Assembly (NCBI GenBank): GCA_039801465.1
Contig: JBDRUT010000007.1
Location: 1-64,000, forward strand
Direction of reading: 5' to 3'
DNA from: JAOABV01 sp039801465
GTDB taxonomy: Bacteria > Hydrothermota > Tepidihabitantia > Tepidihabitantales > CAIPLT01
DNA: 64,000 nucleotides
Shown here: piece after piece, positions 8,676 to 19,160 of the stretch
Layout of the letters: each line of letters starts with the position of its first letter
Position numbering within the stretch: the stretch's first letter is position 1
Position numbers and translations under genes: made by a program
The notes under the pieces: generated by a model
Database searches by the model: none
The model's input: the letters and a program-made list of their open reading frames with translations, nothing else
What the model was told of the DNA's origin: nothing

Positions 8676-10162
8676 TCCCAGGTATCAATTTGGGCTTTTT
8701 GTAGTGCACCGGAATAGTCAACATAGACGGTCTTTAATTCAGAAAAGATTTCATAGACTGTCCAGCCACCTTCACGATGTCCATTACCAGTATCTTTAAC
8801 ACCACCAAAAGGCAGATGACATTCCGCACCAATTGTCGGCGCATTGATGTAAGTAATACCGGCTTGAATATCTTCAATCGCTCGGAAGGCACTGTTAACA
8901 TTTTTGGTATATATTGATGATGATAGTCCGTATCGGGTGTTATTTAAGACTTGAATTGCTTCGGTTAGGTCTTTAACTTTGATAACAGAAAGCACTGGTC
9001 CAAATATTTCTTCTTGGGCAATTCGCATATTGGGTTTGACATCAATAAAGATTGTTGGTTTGTAGAAGAAACCTTTAGCATATTTTCCTTTGGTTAATGG
9101 TTCGCCACCGCATAAGAGTTTTGCACCTTCTTTTAAGCCAATCTCAACATATTTATGAACAGTTTGGCGTTGTTCTTCAGAAACTAAAGGTCCGACTTCA
9201 TTATTTTCATTTAAGCCGTCACCGACTTTTAGGGCTTCAGTGCGTCGTTTTAGCATATCAATGAATTTGTCATAAATCTTTTGATGTAAAATTAAGCGCG
9301 AAGTTGCCGTGCATCTTTGACCAGTTGTGCCGAATGCACCCCAAAGTATACCATCTAATGCTAAATCTAAATCTGCATCATCCATTACAATCTGAGCATT
9401 TTTGCCACCAAGTTCTAATGAGCATCGTTTTAATGTCTTTCCGCAAACTTCAGCAATTCGTTTACCAACTTCCGAAGAACCAGTAAATGAGACTCCGCAA
9501 ATATCAGGATGGTTAATGATTGCTTCACCGATTTTTCCCCCTGAACCGTAAACAATATTGACAACACCATCAGGTATCCCGGCTTGAACTAAAGCATCAA
9601 CAAATTCACCAGCGCTGGCAGGAGTATAGGTTGCGGGTTTGAAGACAACAGTATTTCCACAAAGCAATGCAGGAAAGATTTTCCAAGAGGGGATTGCCAT
9701 AGGAAAGTTCCAGGGTGAAATTATACCCCAGACACCAATAGGCTGACGAATCACAAATGCCATTTTATTGGAAAGTTCTGAAGGCACGGTATAGGAAAAA
9801 AGTCTTCTACCTTCACCGGCGGCATATAAGCCAGTATCAATTGCTTCTTGGACATCACCCCGGGTTTCTTTTAAGACCTTACCCATTTCCCGAGTCATAA
9901 TTCTTGCCAGTTCTTCTTTTCGTTTAATTAGGATTTCAGTTGCCTTGCGTATAATTTCACCGCGTTTGGGTGCAGGCACTTTACGCCATTTCTCAAATGC
10001 CTTTTTTGCTGATGCAACTGCTTTATTAACATCTTCGGGTTCAGATAAGGGAAAGATGCCAACAACATCATCTTGATTTGCTGGGTTTAAGTTTTTATAA
10101 GTTTTGCCCGAACTGGATGCAACATATTTGCCGTTAATAAGGTTCTTATATATTTTTGCCAT
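8669..10162 (-). CDS. Aldehyde dehydrogenase family protein
   Basis: A 497-residue NAD(P)-dependent aldehyde dehydrogenase. Visible hallmarks are the [13 protein letters not shown] cofactor region, [13 protein letters not shown], the catalytic Glu in LELGGKNAQ (about 250), the catalytic Cys in [11 protein letters not shown] (about 285), PTIF and [10 protein letters not shown], and a C-terminal [17 protein letters not shown]. That C-terminal form recalls ketoglutarate semialdehyde dehydrogenase-like members, but the substrate is uncertain. Two ATGs are adjacent; the second (10162) has GGAGG at 6 nt and the first only 3 nt, so 10162 is preferred. It lies downstream of pccB on the same strand and may act on propionaldehyde or a related aldehyde feeding the pathway (inference). 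Confidence 0.85.
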   Translation of the reverse strand: MAKIYKNLINGKYVASSSGKTYKNLNPANQDDVVGIFPLSEPEDVNKAVASAKKAFEKWRKVPAPKRGEIIRKATEILIKRKEELARIMTREMGKVLKETRGDVQEAIDTGLYAAGEGRRLFSYTVPSELSNKMAFVIRQPIGVWGIISPWNFPMAIPSWKIFPALLCGNTVVFKPATYTPASAGEFVDALVQAGIPDGVVNIVYGSGGKIGEAIINHPDICGVSFTGSSEVGKRIAEVCGKTLKRCSLELGGKNAQIVMDDADLDLALDGILWGAFGTTGQRCTATSRLILHQKIYDKFIDMLKRRTEALKVGDGLNENNEVGPLVSEEQRQTVHKYVEIGLKEGAKLLCGGEPLTKGKYAKGFFYKPTIFIDVKPNMRIAQEEIFGPVLSVIKVKDLTEAIQVLNNTRYGLSSSIYTKNVNSAFRAIEDIQAGITYINAPTIGAECHLPFGGVKDTGNGHREGGWTVYEIFSELKTVYVDYSGALQKAQIDTWEE

Positions 10163-10257
10163 CATCTTCCTCCAGATTATTTAAAATTAAAAATTAAAAA
10201 CATAAATATTTTAGAATCAATTATATTTTTACATTTTTCATATTTAATTTTGCAAGG

Positions 10258-10366
10258 GAATATCGCCATGTTATTGAGTGGCAGTTTATCCTGTTTGGTG
10301 TCTGATATTTTTAGGTATTTAATCAATTCTTTTTGTCTCTTTCTAATTCAATAATATCAATTTTCT
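10258..10366 (-). pseudogene. Decayed duplicate of the pccB 3' end
   Basis: Directly downstream of pccB the sequence repeats the last 30 or so codons of that gene with a period of about 117 bp. The remnant reads [17 protein letters not shown], against [17 protein letters not shown] in the real gene, and is then disrupted near its end. It has no start and cannot be a gene. It is one of about ten gene-end tandem duplications in the window. Confidence 0.8.
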
Positions 10367-11917
10367 CTATAATGGTATATTGCCATGTTTTTTTGGTGGC
10401 AATTTATCCCGTTTGGTTTCTAATATTTTTAAGTATTTAATTAGTTCTCTGCGGGTCTTTTTGGGTTCAATAATATCGTCAATATAACCGCGACTTGCCG
10501 CAACATACGGATTAGCAAATTTTTCACGGTATTCATCAATCAGTTTTTGTCGCATTGCTTTTGGGTCTGGCGCTTCGGTAATTTCTTTACGATAGATAAT
10601 ATTGACCGCACCTTCTGGACCCATTACTGCTAATTCTGCAGTAGGCCATGCAAGGTTAATATCTGCCCGAACTTGTTTTGAACCTAAAACACAATAAGCA
10701 CCACCATAAGACTTACGAGTAATCACAGTAATTTTCGGCACGGTTGCTTCGCAATAGGCATAGAGTAATTTTGCGCCGTGCTTAATAATTCCACCATGTT
10801 CTTGCGAAACACCAGGTAAAAATCCTGGAACATCTTCAAAAGTAATAATCGGGATATTAAAGCAATCACAGAATCGGATAAACCGAGCACCTTTAATTGA
10901 CGAATGGATGTCTAAGACACCTGCCATAATTGATGGTTCTTGAGCAACAATACCAACAACCTGTCCATCAAGCCGAGCAAATCCGACAATGATATTCTGG
11001 GCATAATCTTTATGCACTTCAAAGAAACTGTCCTTGTCCACAATGTGTAATATGACATCTTTCATCACATATGGTTTGTTCGGGTCATCAGGAATAATTT
11101 TATTTAATTCTTCATCTTCTCGATTCGGGTCGTCATCGGATTCAATTATTGGTGGGTCTTCTAAATTATTTTGCGGAAGATAATCCAAAAGTTTTCTGAT
11201 ATTCATCAAACATTCTTCGTCGTTGTTGGCAACAAAATGGGCAACACCGGATTTAGAAGCATGGATTTGTGCTCCGCCTAATTCATCAAATGTCACTTCT
11301 TCATGGGTTACGGTTTTAACAACTTCTGGTCCAGTAATGAACATATAACTTGTACCTTTTACCATAAAGATAAAATCAGTTAATGCCGGCGAATAGACCG
11401 CGCCACCAGCACAAGGACCCATAATTGCTGAAATTTGGGGAATAACTCCAGATGCTTGAGTGTTGCGCCAGAAGATTTCGGCATAAGCGGCAAGACTGAC
11501 AACACCTTCTTGAATTCGGGCGCCACCGGAATCGTTCAGACCAATTATTGGTATGCCCATTTTTAAGGCAAAATCCATTATCTTACAGACCTTTTCACCA
11601 AAGGCTAAAGATAATGTGCCACCAAAGGCAGTAAAATCTTGAGAAAAGATTGCAACTGCTCGTCCCTTTATCTTACCTAACCCAGTTACGACACCATCAC
11701 CGAGAATCTTTTTATCTTGCATGCCAAAGTCATAAATCCGATGGGTGACAAAGGCATCAAATTCTTGAAAACTATCTTTATCCAGAAGTAGTTCAATTCG
11801 CTCTCGGGCAGTAAGTTTTCCGGCTTCGTGCTGTTTATCAATCCGCTCTTTGCCACCACCAAGTTTTGCTTTTTCTTTCATCTCGTGTAATTTCTTAATT
11901 GCGTCGTCCATTCTCAT
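10367..11917 (-). CDS. pccB: Propionyl-CoA carboxylase beta / methylmalonyl-CoA decarboxylase alpha (carboxyltransferase)
   Basis: A carboxyltransferase of 516 residues. It moves CO2 between biotin and acyl-CoA: propionyl-CoA to methylmalonyl-CoA in a carboxylase, or the reverse in a sodium-pumping decarboxylase or transcarboxylase. Visible are [14 protein letters not shown], two crotonase-like halves with the oxyanion loops [11 protein letters not shown] and [14 protein letters not shown] in the first and [13 protein letters not shown] and [12 protein letters not shown] in the second. The upstream GTG (11938) gives a longer ORF, but CAGGAG six nucleotides before ATG 11917 favours the shorter start. 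The biotin carrier, biotin carboxylase and any decarboxylase beta subunit are not in the window, so direction is open. The gene is flanked on both sides by tandem duplications. Confidence 0.88.
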   Translation of the reverse strand: MRMDDAIKKLHEMKEKAKLGGGKERIDKQHEAGKLTARERIELLLDKDSFQEFDAFVTHRIYDFGMQDKKILGDGVVTGLGKIKGRAVAIFSQDFTAFGGTLSLAFGEKVCKIMDFALKMGIPIIGLNDSGGARIQEGVVSLAAYAEIFWRNTQASGVIPQISAIMGPCAGGAVYSPALTDFIFMVKGTSYMFITGPEVVKTVTHEEVTFDELGGAQIHASKSGVAHFVANNDEECLMNIRKLLDYLPQNNLEDPPIIESDDDPNREDEELNKIIPDDPNKPYVMKDVILHIVDKDSFFEVHKDYAQNIIVGFARLDGQVVGIVAQEPSIMAGVLDIHSSIKGARFIRFCDCFNIPIITFEDVPGFLPGVSQEHGGIIKHGAKLLYAYCEATVPKITVITRKSYGGAYCVLGSKQVRADINLAWPTAELAVMGPEGAVNIIYRKEITEAPDPKAMRQKLIDEYREKFANPYVAASRGYIDDIIEPKKTRRELIKYLKILETKRDKLPPKKHGNIPL

Positions 11918-12186
11918 ATGCAACTCCTGATTTGCCACAAAGTCTCAAAGTGCACAGAGCAAATAGAGTCAATATTTATTAACTTTTTTCCTTCTGTCCA
12001 GCTTTGTGGCATCCAATTTTAAAGTATTTTTTTGTATAATTGCTTAGTTGCGGCATCAATTTTCATATGCGATAACTGGTTTGCCCCAAAATCTCAAAAT
12101 GCACAGAACAAATAGAGTCCAATCTTAATTAACTTTTTTTCTTCTCTTCGGTTTTGTGGCTACTGATTTTAAAGTATTTTTTGAGA
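11905..12186. repeat. 149-bp tandem duplication spanning mcmA2 tail, spacer and pccB head
   Basis: Two units with a 149-bp offset each contain the end of mcmA2, the spacer and the beginning of pccB. The extra mcmA2 tail still reads in frame as KKYFKIGCHKAGQKEKS then stop, against [17 protein letters not shown] in the gene. The extra pccB head still reads MKIDAATKQLYKK, against [13 protein letters not shown]. The new joint lies near 12035. This is a textbook tandem duplication across a gene junction, now diverging. Confidence 0.85.
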
Positions 12187-12557
12187 TAGTCAACAATTTC
12201 CGCAGTATCGGTGCCTGGTCCGAATAATTTACCAATGCCGAGTTTATATAGTTTTTCTTTGTCTTCATCAGGAATAATTCCACCGCCAAATAACAAAATA
12301 TTGGTTGCTTTTTTCTTTTTCAGCAGTTTAAGCACTGCAGGGAATAAAGTCATATGAGCGCCGGAAAGAATTGAGAGTCCAATTGCATCAACATCTTCTT
12401 GTAGCGCAGTTTGCACAATCATTTCCGGTGTCTGGTGTAATCCAGTATAAATTACTTCAAAGCCAGCATCTCTTAATGCTCGTGCCACAACTTTAGCCCC
12501 TCGGTCATGACCATCTAATCCGGGCTTGGCAACTAATATTCTTAATTTCTTTTCCAT
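12129..12557 (-). CDS. mcmA2: Methylmalonyl-CoA mutase, cobalamin-binding subunit
   Basis: A 142-residue B12-binding subunit. The signature DGHDRG (D15-x-H17-xx-G20) gives the lower axial histidine for cobalamin; [12 protein letters not shown] and [11 protein letters not shown] complete the Rossmann-like B12 fold. It pairs with the separately encoded catalytic subunit (12704-14317), as in archaeal and many anaerobic bacterial mutases, to interconvert methylmalonyl-CoA and succinyl-CoA. GGAGGG lies 6 nt before the ATG. It is the fourth gene of the minus-strand block from cobA/cobO to pccB. Confidence 0.93.
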   Translation of the reverse strand: MEKKLRILVAKPGLDGHDRGAKVVARALRDAGFEVIYTGLHQTPEMIVQTALQEDVDAIGLSILSGAHMTLFPAVLKLLKKKKATNILLFGGGIIPDEDKEKLYKLGIGKLFGPGTDTAEIVDYLKKYFKISSHKTEEKKKS

Positions 12558-12703
12558 TAGCCCTCCTGCAACAAATTTTAAATCTTAAGCACCAAATCCC
12601 AAATAATATCTAAACTCAAATTTTCTAAAATCTGCATGTTTTATTAAGTTTTGAGTTTGGAATTTACCATTTTAATACCTGGTTTTTCATCTTTAATCTG
12701 CAC

Positions 12704-14317
12704 TTAGAACATCGGTGGTTCTTTATATTCGCCAAAGATTTCTTTCATTGCACCACAAATTTCGCCTAATGTCGCATAAGCCCTTACCGCATCTAAAATT
12801 GGGTACATAATATTTTCTTTACTTTGAGCAACTCGTTTCAATTCCTTTAATCGCTTTTGGACTTTATTATTATCCCGTTTTTTTCTTAAAGTCTGGAGTC
12901 GTCGGTGTTGTTCTTCTTCAACCCGGTGGTCAATTTTTAAGATAGGGATTTCCAATTTCTCATCGGCTAAGACAAATTCGTTAACACCAACAATAATGCG
13001 TCTCTTTTCTTCAACTGCTTTCTGGTATTGGTAGGCAGCATTAGCAATCTCTCTTTGAGGATAACCACTTTCAATTGCTTTAATCATTCCGCCCATTTTA
13101 TCAATCTTTTCAAAGTATTTGTAGGCTTCTTCTTCTAATTTATTGGTCAAGGCTTCAACATAATACGAACCACCTAAAGGGTCAATAACATTGGCAACAC
13201 CGGTTTCATAAGCGAGTAATTGTTGAGTTCGCAAGGCAATCAGCACAGCTTTTTCGGTTGGTAATGCCCAGGTTTCATCCATTGAATTTGTGTGTAGACT
13301 TTGAGTGCCACCTAAAACTGCGGCTAATGCCTGGTAAGCAGTTCGGACAATATTATTTTCCGGTTGTTGTGCAGTTAATGTGCAACCAGCAGTTTGTGTG
13401 TGAAAACGAAGCAACCAGGATTCGGGTTTTTTGGCTTTATAAGTATTTTTCATTTCTCTTGCCCAGATACGACGCGCAGCACGAAATTTAGCAATCTCTT
13501 CAAAGAAATCTAAATGGGAATTGAAAAAGAACGAAAGTCTTGGTGCAAAAGTATCAACATCTAAACCAGCCTTAATTCCTTCCTCAACATAAGTGAAACC
13601 ATCTTTGAGAGTAAATGCCAATTCTTGTACTGCAGTGGAACCGGCTTCGCGAATATGATAACCACTGATTGAGATTGTATTCCATTTAGGAACTTCTTTG
13701 GCAGCAAATGCCATAATATCAGTGATAATGCGCATCGATGGTTCTGGTGGAAAGAGCCAGGACTTTTGAGCAATATATTCTTTTAAGATATCATTCTGGA
13801 TTGTGCCTCGTAGAAGATGAGGTTTGACACCTTGATTCTCTGCAGTCGCAATATAAAATGCCCAGATGACTGATGCTGGACCATTAATGGTCATTGATGT
13901 TGAGACCTTATCTAAAGGAATACCATCGAATAATGTCTCCATATCCGCTAAAGAAGAAATTGCAACACCACATTTTCCAACTTCACCAGCACTCAATGGG
14001 TCATCAGAATCGCGACCGTAGAGAGTAGGAAAATCAAAAGCAACTGATAGACCAGTTTCACCATGGGCTAAAAGAAACTTGTAGCGTTTATTTGTATCTT
14101 TGGCTGTGCCGAAGCCGGAAAACTGACGCATTGTCCAGAGCCGACCGCGATACATCGTTTCTCTAATACCGCGCGTGAACGGATATTTTCCGGGCATACC
14201 CAAATCTCGGTCATAATCTAAATCTTTAATATCTGCCGGTACATAGACTATTTTTATTGGAATCCCAGAGATAGTAGAATCAATTATTGTGTTAAATTCA
14301 CGACAAGTATCTTTCAA
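12704..14317 (-). CDS. mcmA1: Methylmalonyl-CoA mutase, catalytic subunit
   Basis: A 537-residue TIM-barrel subunit. It contains [56 protein letters not shown] and [19 protein letters not shown], all typical of the acyl-CoA mutase large domain. The length and the lack of a C-terminal B12 domain fit the split form, whose B12 subunit is the next gene. It uses adenosylcobalamin radical chemistry. GGAGG lies about 7 nt before the start. MeaB and the cobalamin adenosyltransferase are encoded just upstream, so cofactor supply and mutase protection are co-expressed with the enzyme. Confidence 0.93.
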   Translation of the reverse strand: MKDTCREFNTIIDSTISGIPIKIVYVPADIKDLDYDRDLGMPGKYPFTRGIRETMYRGRLWTMRQFSGFGTAKDTNKRYKFLLAHGETGLSVAFDFPTLYGRDSDDPLSAGEVGKCGVAISSLADMETLFDGIPLDKVSTSMTINGPASVIWAFYIATAENQGVKPHLLRGTIQNDILKEYIAQKSWLFPPEPSMRIITDIMAFAAKEVPKWNTISISGYHIREAGSTAVQELAFTLKDGFTYVEEGIKAGLDVDTFAPRLSFFFNSHLDFFEEIAKFRAARRIWAREMKNTYKAKKPESWLLRFHTQTAGCTLTAQQPENNIVRTAYQALAAVLGGTQSLHTNSMDETWALPTEKAVLIALRTQQLLAYETGVANVIDPLGGSYYVEALTNKLEEEAYKYFEKIDKMGGMIKAIESGYPQREIANAAYQYQKAVEEKRRIIVGVNEFVLADEKLEIPILKIDHRVEEEQHRRLQTLRKKRDNNKVQKRLKELKRVAQSKENIMYPILDAVRAYATLGEICGAMKEIFGEYKEPPMF

Positions 14318-14329
14318 TTTTACCTCCTT

Positions 14330-14420
14330 CTGAGCAACGCGAACAATCCCAAATGCTGAGGAGTATTCGCCTTGAGATGTTTCGCTATGCTCAACATGAC
14401 AAATGCTGATAAGGGTGACA
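14330..14420. repeat. Copy of a dispersed intergenic element ([12 protein letters not shown])
   Basis: Between meaB and mcmA1 the minus strand reads through a segment that translates as VMLSIAKHL followed by a run ending in LGLFALL. From memory this translation pattern marks a non-coding repeat scattered in many bacterial genomes. A GC-richer related piece with TCGCGACCAGCATGACAG lies at 48527-48571. The 70-codon ORF covering it (14320-14532) is not considered a gene. Confidence 0.4.
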
Positions 14421-14513
14421 GTGCATCATTGCAATATAATTTCAAATTTACTGATGTGAAACGACTCGAGCACTGCGGACAGGTGCACTTTCTTAAAAGA
14501 TATAAAAACCAAC

Positions 14514-15467
14514 TCATCTTGATTTTTCCCAAATCTTAATAATTTTATCAGACCCAGTATATGGAGTGTCTTTACCCTTTATGATATTATCAATCAGACG
14601 ATTTAATTCTGCTTGTACTGCTTTATTTGTCCAAATTTGTTCACCAATTTTTTCTGCGACCAGTTCTTCGATTTCTGATTTAATTGTCAAACGAATTTTA
14701 TTTTTGAATGTTTGGCTATTTTCTAATAACTGACGATGATTAAGGATATTTTGATATAACTCTTTAATACCTTTTCCTTCAGTGGCAACTGTTTTTATGA
14801 CCGGTGGCATTATCTCAAAATTCTTCATTTCTAAAACAGACTGAATTTCCATAACTAATTTATCTGCACCTTCGCGGTCAGATTTATTAACAACGAAAAT
14901 ATCAGCAATTTCCATTAAACCGGCTTTCATTGTTTGAATTGAATCACCGGCTTCGGGTACTAACACGACAATCGTGGTATAGGCAATGCCAGTCACATCA
15001 AGTTCAACCTGGCCAACACCAATAGTTTCAATAATAATGACATCTTTACCAAAAGCATCTAACAGATGGCAGATTTCTTTAGTTGTTTTCGCAATTCCGC
15101 CCAGACTACCACGAGTTGCCATACTGCGGATAAAGACCCTTGGGTCTAAAAATAGTGAAGACATTCGAACTCGGTCTCCTAAGATTGCACCACCGCTAAA
15201 TGGTGAAGTCGGGTCAACACAGACAATGCCGACCGTCATATTATTTTTGATAAATTCCATTGCTAATTTTTCTACTAAAGTGCTTTTACCAGCACCAGGT
15301 GGTCCGGTAATTCCAATCCGCCAACTATGTCCAATTTTCGGATATATATTGTTGAGAATTATTTTACCTTGTTCCGCATCATTCTCGACAATTGTCATCA
15401 ATTGACTCATTGCGCGCTCATCACCTTGCAAAAAATCCATTATCAGTCTTGAGTATTTAATAGTCAA
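14514..15467 (-). CDS. meaB: Methylmalonyl-CoA mutase-associated GTPase MeaB
   Basis: A 317-residue G3E P-loop GTPase. Walker A is GPPGAGKST (about 55-63), followed by VDPTSPFSGGAILGDRVRM, ETIGVGQVELDV (switch region) and VNKSDREGADKL (guanine recognition). MeaB proteins load and protect adenosylcobalamin in the mutase and eject damaged cofactor. Its start overlaps the end of the adenosyltransferase gene by about 11 nt. Together with mcmA1/mcmA2 downstream this is a complete mutase maintenance module. Confidence 0.92.
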   Translation of the reverse strand: MTIKYSRLIMDFLQGDERAMSQLMTIVENDAEQGKIILNNIYPKIGHSWRIGITGPPGAGKSTLVEKLAMEFIKNNMTVGIVCVDPTSPFSGGAILGDRVRMSSLFLDPRVFIRSMATRGSLGGIAKTTKEICHLLDAFGKDVIIIETIGVGQVELDVTGIAYTTIVVLVPEAGDSIQTMKAGLMEIADIFVVNKSDREGADKLVMEIQSVLEMKNFEIMPPVIKTVATEGKGIKELYQNILNHRQLLENSQTFKNKIRLTIKSEIEELVAEKIGEQIWTNKAVQAELNRLIDNIIKGKDTPYTGSDKIIKIWEKSR

Positions 15468-15966
15468 TTCCCTTTCTTGAGACGAACCCTTTTTGATAAG
15501 GGTGTTTGATTTCTTTTATTTCACTTACTAAATCAGCAATCTCAATTAGTTCTTGTGAAGCATAACGACCCGTAAGGATAAGTTCAATCTGCTTTGGACA
15601 ATTTTTTATCAGTTCGATTACATCACTTAATTTAATTAAGCCATAATCAATTGCAACATTAATTTCGTCAAGGATTATCATATTGTATCTTTTCTCTTTA
15701 ATTACTTTGCGGGCTAAATTTAAGCCTTTTTGTGCATATTCAATATCTTGTTTGCTTGGATTACCCTTTTTTACAAAAGTCGGTAAACCGGCTTGAATTA
15801 CCTTAAAGTTCTTAAGTTTCTTTAAGGTTTTGAGCTCACCGTAATCCGTATCACCTTTCATAAACTGAATCATTATTATTTTCCAATTATGTCCCAATGC
15901 TCTTATCGCTTGACCAATTGCTGCAGTTGTTTTACCTTTTCCGTTCCCAGTATAGATTTGTATCAT
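15457..15966 (-). CDS. cobO: Cob(I)yrinic acid a,c-diamide adenosyltransferase (BtuR/CobO type)
   Basis: A 169-residue P-loop adenosyltransferase with IYTGNGKGKTTAAIG at residues 4-18, the IMIQFMKGDTDYGE stretch and the LDEINVAIDYGL Walker B-like segment. It attaches the adenosyl group to reduced corrinoid and so makes the cofactor for the mutase. Coding overlaps meaB, which supports a dedicated role in the pathway rather than general corrin synthesis; no other cob genes are seen nearby. Confidence 0.9.
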   Translation of the reverse strand: MIQIYTGNGKGKTTAAIGQAIRALGHNWKIIMIQFMKGDTDYGELKTLKKLKNFKVIQAGLPTFVKKGNPSKQDIEYAQKGLNLARKVIKEKRYNMIILDEINVAIDYGLIKLSDVIELIKNCPKQIELILTGRYASQELIEIADLVSEIKEIKHPYQKGFVSRKGIDY

Positions 15967-15972
15967 TATTGT

Positions 15973-16452
15973 CTATTCGCCTAATTTGACTTCATTTAAG
16001 AATTTTCCAATAGCCCTGAATGTATTAAATTCTAATATCTCTTTTGCCACAGGTGAATTTTGAATCAAGACGGATATTTGAGAATTTGGTTCGGTTGCGA
16101 CCAATATCAATCGCAATAAGAGATGGAGAATAATCCAAGCAGTTGCGATGCCAAATATAAAACTGAGATAAGTATCAAATGGCTCCCAGGTGAGTTCTAA
16201 ACGGGTTGTAATCAATTTTGCAATGTATAATAGAACAATTGCCATTAACAAGAAAATTACTGATAGACTTATAGCTTGACTTATGGATAAAAGATTAGCA
16301 ATCGTCGAATAGGATTTTAGTGCAATCCAGGTTGCGAGTAAAAGGGCGAGCATCTCAAATAATGGTATATCCATTTCTTTGGCACCGCGGGCAGTTTGAA
16401 TAATCACAATCATTAATCCTACCAATAATATTATCCAATCAATACCTGTCAT
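15973..16452 (-). CDS. CvpA family membrane protein
   Basis: A 159-residue protein with four predicted membrane helices, opening MTGIDWIILLVGLMIVI as CvpA-family proteins do, with the TARGAKEM loop after the first helix. CvpA homologues are linked to envelope integrity and, in enterics, colicin V export; the molecular role is not settled. It is 6 bp upstream of cobO and may be the first gene of the block. An AAGGA site lies 8 nt before the start. Confidence 0.72.
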   Translation of the reverse strand: MTGIDWIILLVGLMIVIIQTARGAKEMDIPLFEMLALLLATWIALKSYSTIANLLSISQAISLSVIFLLMAIVLLYIAKLITTRLELTWEPFDTYLSFIFGIATAWIILHLLLRLILVATEPNSQISVLIQNSPVAKEILEFNTFRAIGKFLNEVKLGE

Positions 16453-16590
16453 AATCGTTTCCTTGCATCATTTATTTTGATAACATCATAATTGTCTATT
16501 TTTAGTTATACTACTAAATCTATTTTTACTTAATAAAATGTATTTGTCAATAAGAGTTGAAAATAGGCAAATAGAACACATAAAATTGTT

Positions 16591-18777
16591 TTAGTATCTG
16601 AATTCACGGCCGACCGACAACAAAAAGTTTGTTTTTATTGGATTCTCGGATAGTTTAACTAAATCGGCAAAGCCAAGAATTAATTGAAAAGGTCCAATTG
16701 GTGTATTAGTTCTAATACCAAAACCGACACCGATATGGAAATCTTTGCTAAAGTCAATTTTGGCCATTAACTCATCATATTTTCTAAAACTTGCAATATC
16801 AGCCAATATCTGAAAATAGAATGGATAGTCTTGATGGTTGAATAGCCGAAAGAGACGGAATTCAGCACTGAGTCCAATATTTAATTTTTGTTCTGTTAAA
16901 AACTCATCTTTTTTAAAACATATAAGATTGTCTGCACCTGAATGAAAATAATCAGATAATGGTAATTTGCCTTGAGTGATACCTATCTCCAGTTTCGGTC
17001 TTAGTGTAAACCAGGACAATAATGAAATTACTTGTTCCGAAAAATAATGGAGTTTTAGAAAATCTTCGGACGCATTCAATTTTCGAAAAGAAGTTATTCC
17101 GCTTATCTTATAAGTTATACCGCGAGTTGGAAAATATTGGTTGTCATAATTATTAAATTCAATTCGGAATAAAGGGCCAATGACCCATTCTCGGTTAGGA
17201 AAGTTGTTAAAGAACGCTAAATTGGGTTTGGTATAAGTCGCCTTATAACTGTTAAAGCCAATATTAAAAAAGGCATCGCGTCCTAAAATATAACCCGCTT
17301 CAAAAATTCCACCTAAAAAATTCGTATAGTAATCGGCAATCCACAATCTATCTTCAAAATAAGAATTATGTAATGTCCGATAAAAACCATCTAATCGATA
17401 ACCAAATGGTAAGCGGAAAAGTCTTGTGCCGGTAAGTCCGAAACGATACTCGTTAGGATTACCAATATGAACTGCGGTCCGGACACTTGCGCCTGTCCCC
17501 CATAAATTACCTTGTCCAACTTCTAAACCCAAGAGGATATTATCATAATTATCATATCGGACACCAAGCGAATAAAAACCAAATGCTCTTTCTTGTAAAA
17601 GAATGATAACATCAACGGAATCGTCTTTGAATTCTAAACGATAGTCAACATCGTCAAAAAAATCAGTATTAAATAGTTGAATTAAATCATTTATTAACTG
17701 GTCAAATTTCAAAGGAGTTCCTTTAAGCATAGTTAACTTATGGTTAATGACACTCTTATGCGTTGTTTTTAATCCTTCAATTTTTATATCTCGAATTATT
17801 GCCCAGGGTCTTTCCATTACTATTTTGCGTTGGTTGATTATTTTTTTATCTTTTAATTTTTCTTTAATTGTTGGAATTACTTTTCTTGCGGCGTCTTCAC
17901 CCGCGTTTATGAGTTCTTTTACCCTAAAAAAATCTGAATGCTTAAATGGTTCAACATTCGGTTCAATCAAAATATCGGCATATTCTTTTTGCCGGTTTAA
18001 GTCTTCAATCGCAATCAAATCCATACTTCGCGATACAATATCAATTAGAGAGATACCAGTTTCAGGAGTATGTCTCATTGTTAAAGATGCAATTATAAAA
18101 TCAGGCTGGAATTCAAATAGCGGGTCAACAGGTAAGTTCTGAATTACTCCGCCGTCAACATATTCTTCTCCTTGAATTTTTTCTGGTGCAAATACACCAG
18201 GAATTGCAATGCTTGCTCTGATTGCCTGTGCCAGCCGACCTTGACGGATAATTTCTTTTTTTCCTGTAACTAAGTTTACTGCTACTGCACGATAAGGAAT
18301 TGGTAGACTATCAAAATTATAATATGTGTCATATTCAATTTGGGATAGAAGTTTCATTAACAAAAAATCTACATTTTGAAGCGGTATTAAACCACTGGGT
18401 AAAATTGGAAATAGATTGCGATGTCTTATTTGGAGAAAATATCTCTGACGCTGTTGTCGTTCAGGTAAATATCTTGCTCCGAATGGAACTTCAGCACTAA
18501 AAAGTGACCACCAGTTAATACGGTTTGCAATACTTTCGATTTGAAAAGCACTGTAACCCGCAGCGTATAGTCCACCAACTAAAGAACCCATACTATTGCC
18601 TGAAATATAAGCAATAGGGATTTGTTCTTGTTCTAAAACTTTTAGGACGCCGATATGGGCAATGCCCAATGCAGCACCGCCTGAAAGTGCTAAACCAATT
18701 TTGACCGAGTTCGTATCATTCAAACTTTGTGCGTAGAAAATTGAAATTAATATGATTACGAGAATAGCCTTTTTCAT
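16591..18777 (-). CDS. Patatin-like phospholipase fused to POTRA and outer-membrane beta-barrel
   Basis: A 728-residue secreted protein. A signal peptide (MKKAILVIILISIFYAQS) precedes a patatin domain with oxyanion loop GGAALG (33-38), nucleophile motif GNSMG (Ser62) and catalytic Asp208 in VDGGV. A POTRA-like segment (about 322-395) and a BamA/Omp85-type barrel (about 400-728) ending in Tyr follow. The N-x-S-x-G form replaces the usual G-T-S-x-G; the serine is kept. The layout resembles type Vd autotransporters but with POTRA and barrel in BamA style. It shows that the cell has an outer membrane. A weak promoter (TTTACT, 16 bp, TATAAT) ends 5 nt before ATG. Confidence 0.85.
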   Translation of the reverse strand: MKKAILVIILISIFYAQSLNDTNSVKIGLALSGGAALGIAHIGVLKVLEQEQIPIAYISGNSMGSLVGGLYAAGYSAFQIESIANRINWWSLFSAEVPFGARYLPERQQRQRYFLQIRHRNLFPILPSGLIPLQNVDFLLMKLLSQIEYDTYYNFDSLPIPYRAVAVNLVTGKKEIIRQGRLAQAIRASIAIPGVFAPEKIQGEEYVDGGVIQNLPVDPLFEFQPDFIIASLTMRHTPETGISLIDIVSRSMDLIAIEDLNRQKEYADILIEPNVEPFKHSDFFRVKELINAGEDAARKVIPTIKEKLKDKKIINQRKIVMERPWAIIRDIKIEGLKTTHKSVINHKLTMLKGTPLKFDQLINDLIQLFNTDFFDDVDYRLEFKDDSVDVIILLQERAFGFYSLGVRYDNYDNILLGLEVGQGNLWGTGASVRTAVHIGNPNEYRFGLTGTRLFRLPFGYRLDGFYRTLHNSYFEDRLWIADYYTNFLGGIFEAGYILGRDAFFNIGFNSYKATYTKPNLAFFNNFPNREWVIGPLFRIEFNNYDNQYFPTRGITYKISGITSFRKLNASEDFLKLHYFSEQVISLLSWFTLRPKLEIGITQGKLPLSDYFHSGADNLICFKKDEFLTEQKLNIGLSAEFRLFRLFNHQDYPFYFQILADIASFRKYDELMAKIDFSKDFHIGVGFGIRTNTPIGPFQLILGFADLVKLSENPIKTNFLLSVGREFRY

Positions 18778-19126
18778 GCTTCATTATATATATAAATTTG
18801 TATAAGTAAATATGATTATCAAAGATTTTTATTAAGTAAATTATAATTTATATTCATCAAAGATTTTTATAAAGAATGTAATCAAGTGGGCTCCATAATT
18901 AATTAAATAATTTTTTGCGCAGAATTTAAACAGGCAAATTCCATAATTAATAATATAGTTTTTATCTCTTGGGTATCTTGACCGAAGCGATCTTCATTTT
19001 ATTAAACCTGTCCTGACGATAGGGTCGTTACGACCAGGTCAGGATTGGAATCCGTTTCGGATGAAATCACTGAATATTTTTATGGTCTTGTATCTTCTAC
19101 TGAGTTAGTGCGGGTTAGAATTATTC
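18778..19126. other. Intergenic region with direct repeats and a hairpin
   Basis: No gene is seen here between divergent genes. Two ATCAAAGATTTTTAT segments lie 38 bp apart (18818 and 18856) and two CCATAATTAAT segments 58 bp apart (18893 and 18951). A hairpin is formed by CCTGAC (19012-19017) and GTCAGG (19038-19043), with GGTCG/CGACC inside it. TCGGATGAAATCACTGAAT at 19057-19075 recurs, with few changes, at 57574-57592. Confidence 0.6.
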
Positions 19127-19154
19127 TTGACTTAATCCCTAAAACTTCTATAAT
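19127..19154 (+). promoter_or_regulatory. Leaderless promoter of the rimP-nusA-infB operon
   Basis: TTGACT (19127-19132), a 16-bp spacer and a perfect TATAAT (19149-19154). The ATG of rimP follows after only 6 nt, so the transcription start should coincide with the start codon. No Shine-Dalgarno site is present. Confidence 0.85.
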
Positions 19155-19160
19155 ATCAGT

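Noticed and set aside
8533..8724. 63-codon ORF with internal YEQxEYR repeat
   Set aside because: The repeat comes from the 84-bp DNA duplication and the ORF overlaps the aldehyde dehydrogenase end.
14320..14532. 70-codon minus-strand ORF between meaB and mcmA1
   Set aside because: Its translation (VMLSIAKHL) is typical of a non-coding dispersed repeat; no ribosome site.
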